This document shows, one piece after another, positions 26,890 through 28,933 of a DNA stretch of 28,933 bases; position 1 is the first letter of the stretch, and every line of letters begins with the position of its first letter. The position numbers were made by a program, and so were the translations under genes. Origin of the DNA: Mnemiopsis leidyi (taxonomy: Eukaryota > Ctenophora > Tentaculata > Lobata > Bolinopsidae); the NCBI GenBank assembly GCA_000226015.1, contig JH153503.1:49626-78558 (forward strand), read 5' to 3'. The notes beneath the pieces were generated by a model, which worked only from the letters and a program-made list of their open reading frames with translations, ran no database searches and was not told where the DNA came from.

Positions 26890-27506
26890 GCGAGACAACG
26901 TTTCGTTATAACGTTAAACGGATATCATCTCGTCAATGATTTGGAAATTTGGAAAATTCTATTTATCACTTTGTAGACCAGGTTCTTGAATAAATTAAAT
27001 TGGACTGAAATTCAGCTTGATTTTTTTCGGCATTTTGTAGTTTGCTCAATTCAAATCAGATCACGCACGCGCATGACAAAGCTCTTAACATACCTTAAAC
27101 AGGTATTAAAATAATTGACATGAAGAAAACTTCATCTTTAAATGGGGAAACTGCTGGATCATAATGTAATATTTTGATGGTTGTGTATGTGCTTTACGAA
27201 TAAGACAACATTTACGAACAAAACAAAATTTTACTTATCATCAATTAAAGCACACAAAATGTGGTTTGGACCAAATTGCCAAGTTGCAAATTATGTCTGA
27301 AAATTCTTATAACAATACCGAACATTCTTTTGATTCAATAGTGGCAACAACTAGTTGTTTTCGTAGCAGTTGCAGTGATTGATCACAATTCTAGCTTATA
27401 TTCAAATAAATTTAAATGATTCTGTTTATAGCAAAATACATGGGGCAACCGAAGTGACTGCTGGAATCGTTCTTAATTCTTCGGAATTGTTTTAAAATAT
27501 TAAATT
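26890..27506. other. No gene recognised
   Basis: AT-rich flank of the CpG-dense block; nothing I can support. Confidence 0.5.
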
Positions 27507-27546
27507 GTTTAAATCGTTTACCCTCTGTTTAAATCGTTTACCCTCT
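27507..27546. repeat. 20-bp exact direct duplication
   Basis: GTTTAAATCGTTTACCCTCT occurs twice in a row with no mismatch. Confidence 0.95.
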
Positions 27547-27699
27547 AATGCCTTAGACCAGTAAATCAAATTAAGGTTTACAATTGGATGGGGTCACGAT
27601 TAGAGAATCAAAATCTTTAAAATACAGTACGTGCTGTTGTCTAAGAGTCTATCTTGCTTAAGATTCTCTGCTGATCGAGCTAAGCTAACTGTGAGGGTG

Positions 27700-27875
27700 G
27701 CAGAACAGGGGGCAGGGCATGGCATGCCCCCCAAAAAATTTGGATGGGGGGGGGGGGGGGCGAAGTTCTTATTTGGCCCTCAAAAATTGCAACAACTTCT
27801 ATTACGAAATTGCTTCTAAAGTATCAGCGGGCTGAATAGACTCTTTTCCCCATTGTTTTGGCAAATACCCTATGC
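27700..27875. repeat. Diverged repeat pair, copy 1
   Basis: Shares with 28020-28205 the order GGGGCCAGGG-like start, CAACAACTTCTATTA.GAAA, GCTTCTAA..TATC and GGGCT.AATA.ACTC. Holds a 15-base G run (27746-27760), prone to sequencing error. Confidence 0.75.
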
Positions 27876-28019
27876 ACATTCTTATGTCTTCATCTTAAAC
27901 TGAAAGTTTAATTGACATCTGCTTTTCTAGATCTGGTATAAGAATCATAAGTTTAAGCTTTCTGTGAGGTTTTATCTTACAGTACAAAAGCTGGGGAATT
28001 TTTCTATAAATGTGATTTG

Positions 28020-28205
28020 AAAGAGCAGAGGGGCCAGGGTGCTATGGCCCTCTCAAATATTTTAATCGAGCGGCTAATGTATCATTTGCCCCTCCCTCTT
28101 TTTCAACAACTTCTATTAGGAAACGCTTCTAAGCTATCTGACATGTGCCAAATTTTAAAATTTGTTTGCCTGAAGTGGGCTTAATAAACTCATTTTAACT
28201 AGAGC
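28020..28205. repeat. Diverged repeat pair, copy 2
   Basis: Second copy of the 27700 unit, about 325 bases downstream, same orientation. Confidence 0.75.
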
Positions 28206-28933
28206 TACCCTAATAAAGTATATTGCACTGATTTTAATGACGTAAAAAGTGGTCATACTAACCAATATGTGTGGACAAACTGTGGCAAAAGATTGCATCT
28301 CACCTGCTAAATCTTGCGGTGATCACGTGCTCGTAAAGTTGTATCTATAAGCACTCCAAATGCACGGCTTTTTGAACCCTGCATTAAACCCCCTTTAATT
28401 AAGCCGATGTGCACACATACCCCTATCACTGTTGCATTGTCAAATTAATTCTAGAATTATACCTACCTTATTTATATTGAAGAATTCAAAGGGTCAAAAC
28501 TGCAGCTGAGTTAATTGCAAGCTAGGAGTTCTGTGTACTACAGTGATTATATACATAAGCTGAAATTTGGAAACGCCGTCGAGTAAGTATTAATTTTGAA
28601 TTTGAATTAATAAAATTTCGTAACACAATTATACATAGGAATATGAACATAATTTAATATATATAAGGAACTATTATGTGCTACAGGATACCACCTGTAA
28701 GAGTCCAGCTCTTTTGACGGGGCAACCTACTAAGGCCAAAATTGATATAAATAATCATACATATACAATTGACAAGTAGTTTCAATCAAATCATATGGTT
28801 GTATAATAATAATATTACTTATGAAAATGCCCCAGCCTCACTATATAATTCCAAAAATAAAAAATTCTCCAATCAACTTAATAACCCATAGAATAAATTA
28901 ACCCATCCTTATACTCTCCTATCTTCCTATTGT
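28206..28933. other. No gene recognised
   Basis: AT-rich to the end of the window; no open frame over 60 codons and no clear repeat. Confidence 0.55.

Overview
The window is animal genomic DNA with spliced genes: exons bounded by GT-AG introns in AT-rich sequence that is full of minisatellites, inverted repeats and decayed retroelements. The retroelement at the right resembles a reverse-transcriptase family I associate with cnidarians and other invertebrates. An invertebrate metazoan is therefore the best guess; I cannot fix the phylum. There is one 13-base run of N (15835-15847).

Gene 1 (plus strand, about 1.0-11.6 kb) is a cyclic-nucleotide-gated (CNG) cation channel of the A-subunit type. 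I could chain S1-S2, S3, S4-pore-S6-C-linker, the cyclic-nucleotide-binding domain and a C-terminal leucine zipper through 11 exon positions, every junction in frame, ending at a stop at 11598-11600. The reconstructed part is 666 or 659 residues. The key feature is that the exon carrying S4, the selectivity filter, S6 and the start of the C-linker is present twice in tandem (3138-3790 and 4443-5074) with identical phases. Using both, or neither, breaks the reading frame, so the locus looks built to make two channel isoforms by mutually exclusive splicing. An inverted-repeat (MITE-like) element lies between the two exons, and stem-loops follow two of the relevant splice donors.

11.6-16.8 kb is intergenic: a 34-bp minisatellite, a diverged pair of repeats carrying perfect hairpins with a TTC loop, and the N gap.

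Gene 2 (minus strand, 18739-16822) is a compact five-exon Nudix hydrolase, NUDT18-like, 231 residues, complete from a well-placed ATG to a stop. The splice acceptor of its last exon lies in a 52-bp tandem triplication, so there are three candidate acceptors.

18.7-28.9 kb is gene-poor: a decayed LINE reverse-transcriptase fragment (21.4-21.8 kb), a pogo-like terminal inverted repeat (22.9 kb), a 5'-truncated frameshifted retroelement with RT and restriction-like-endonuclease parts (26.0-24.6 kb, minus), a CpG-dense block of nested inverted repeats (26.06-26.89 kb) and a diverged repeat pair (27.7 and 28.0 kb). No RNA gene or CRISPR array was recognised. Exon boundaries were read by eye from splice consensus and protein continuity; no transcript was available.
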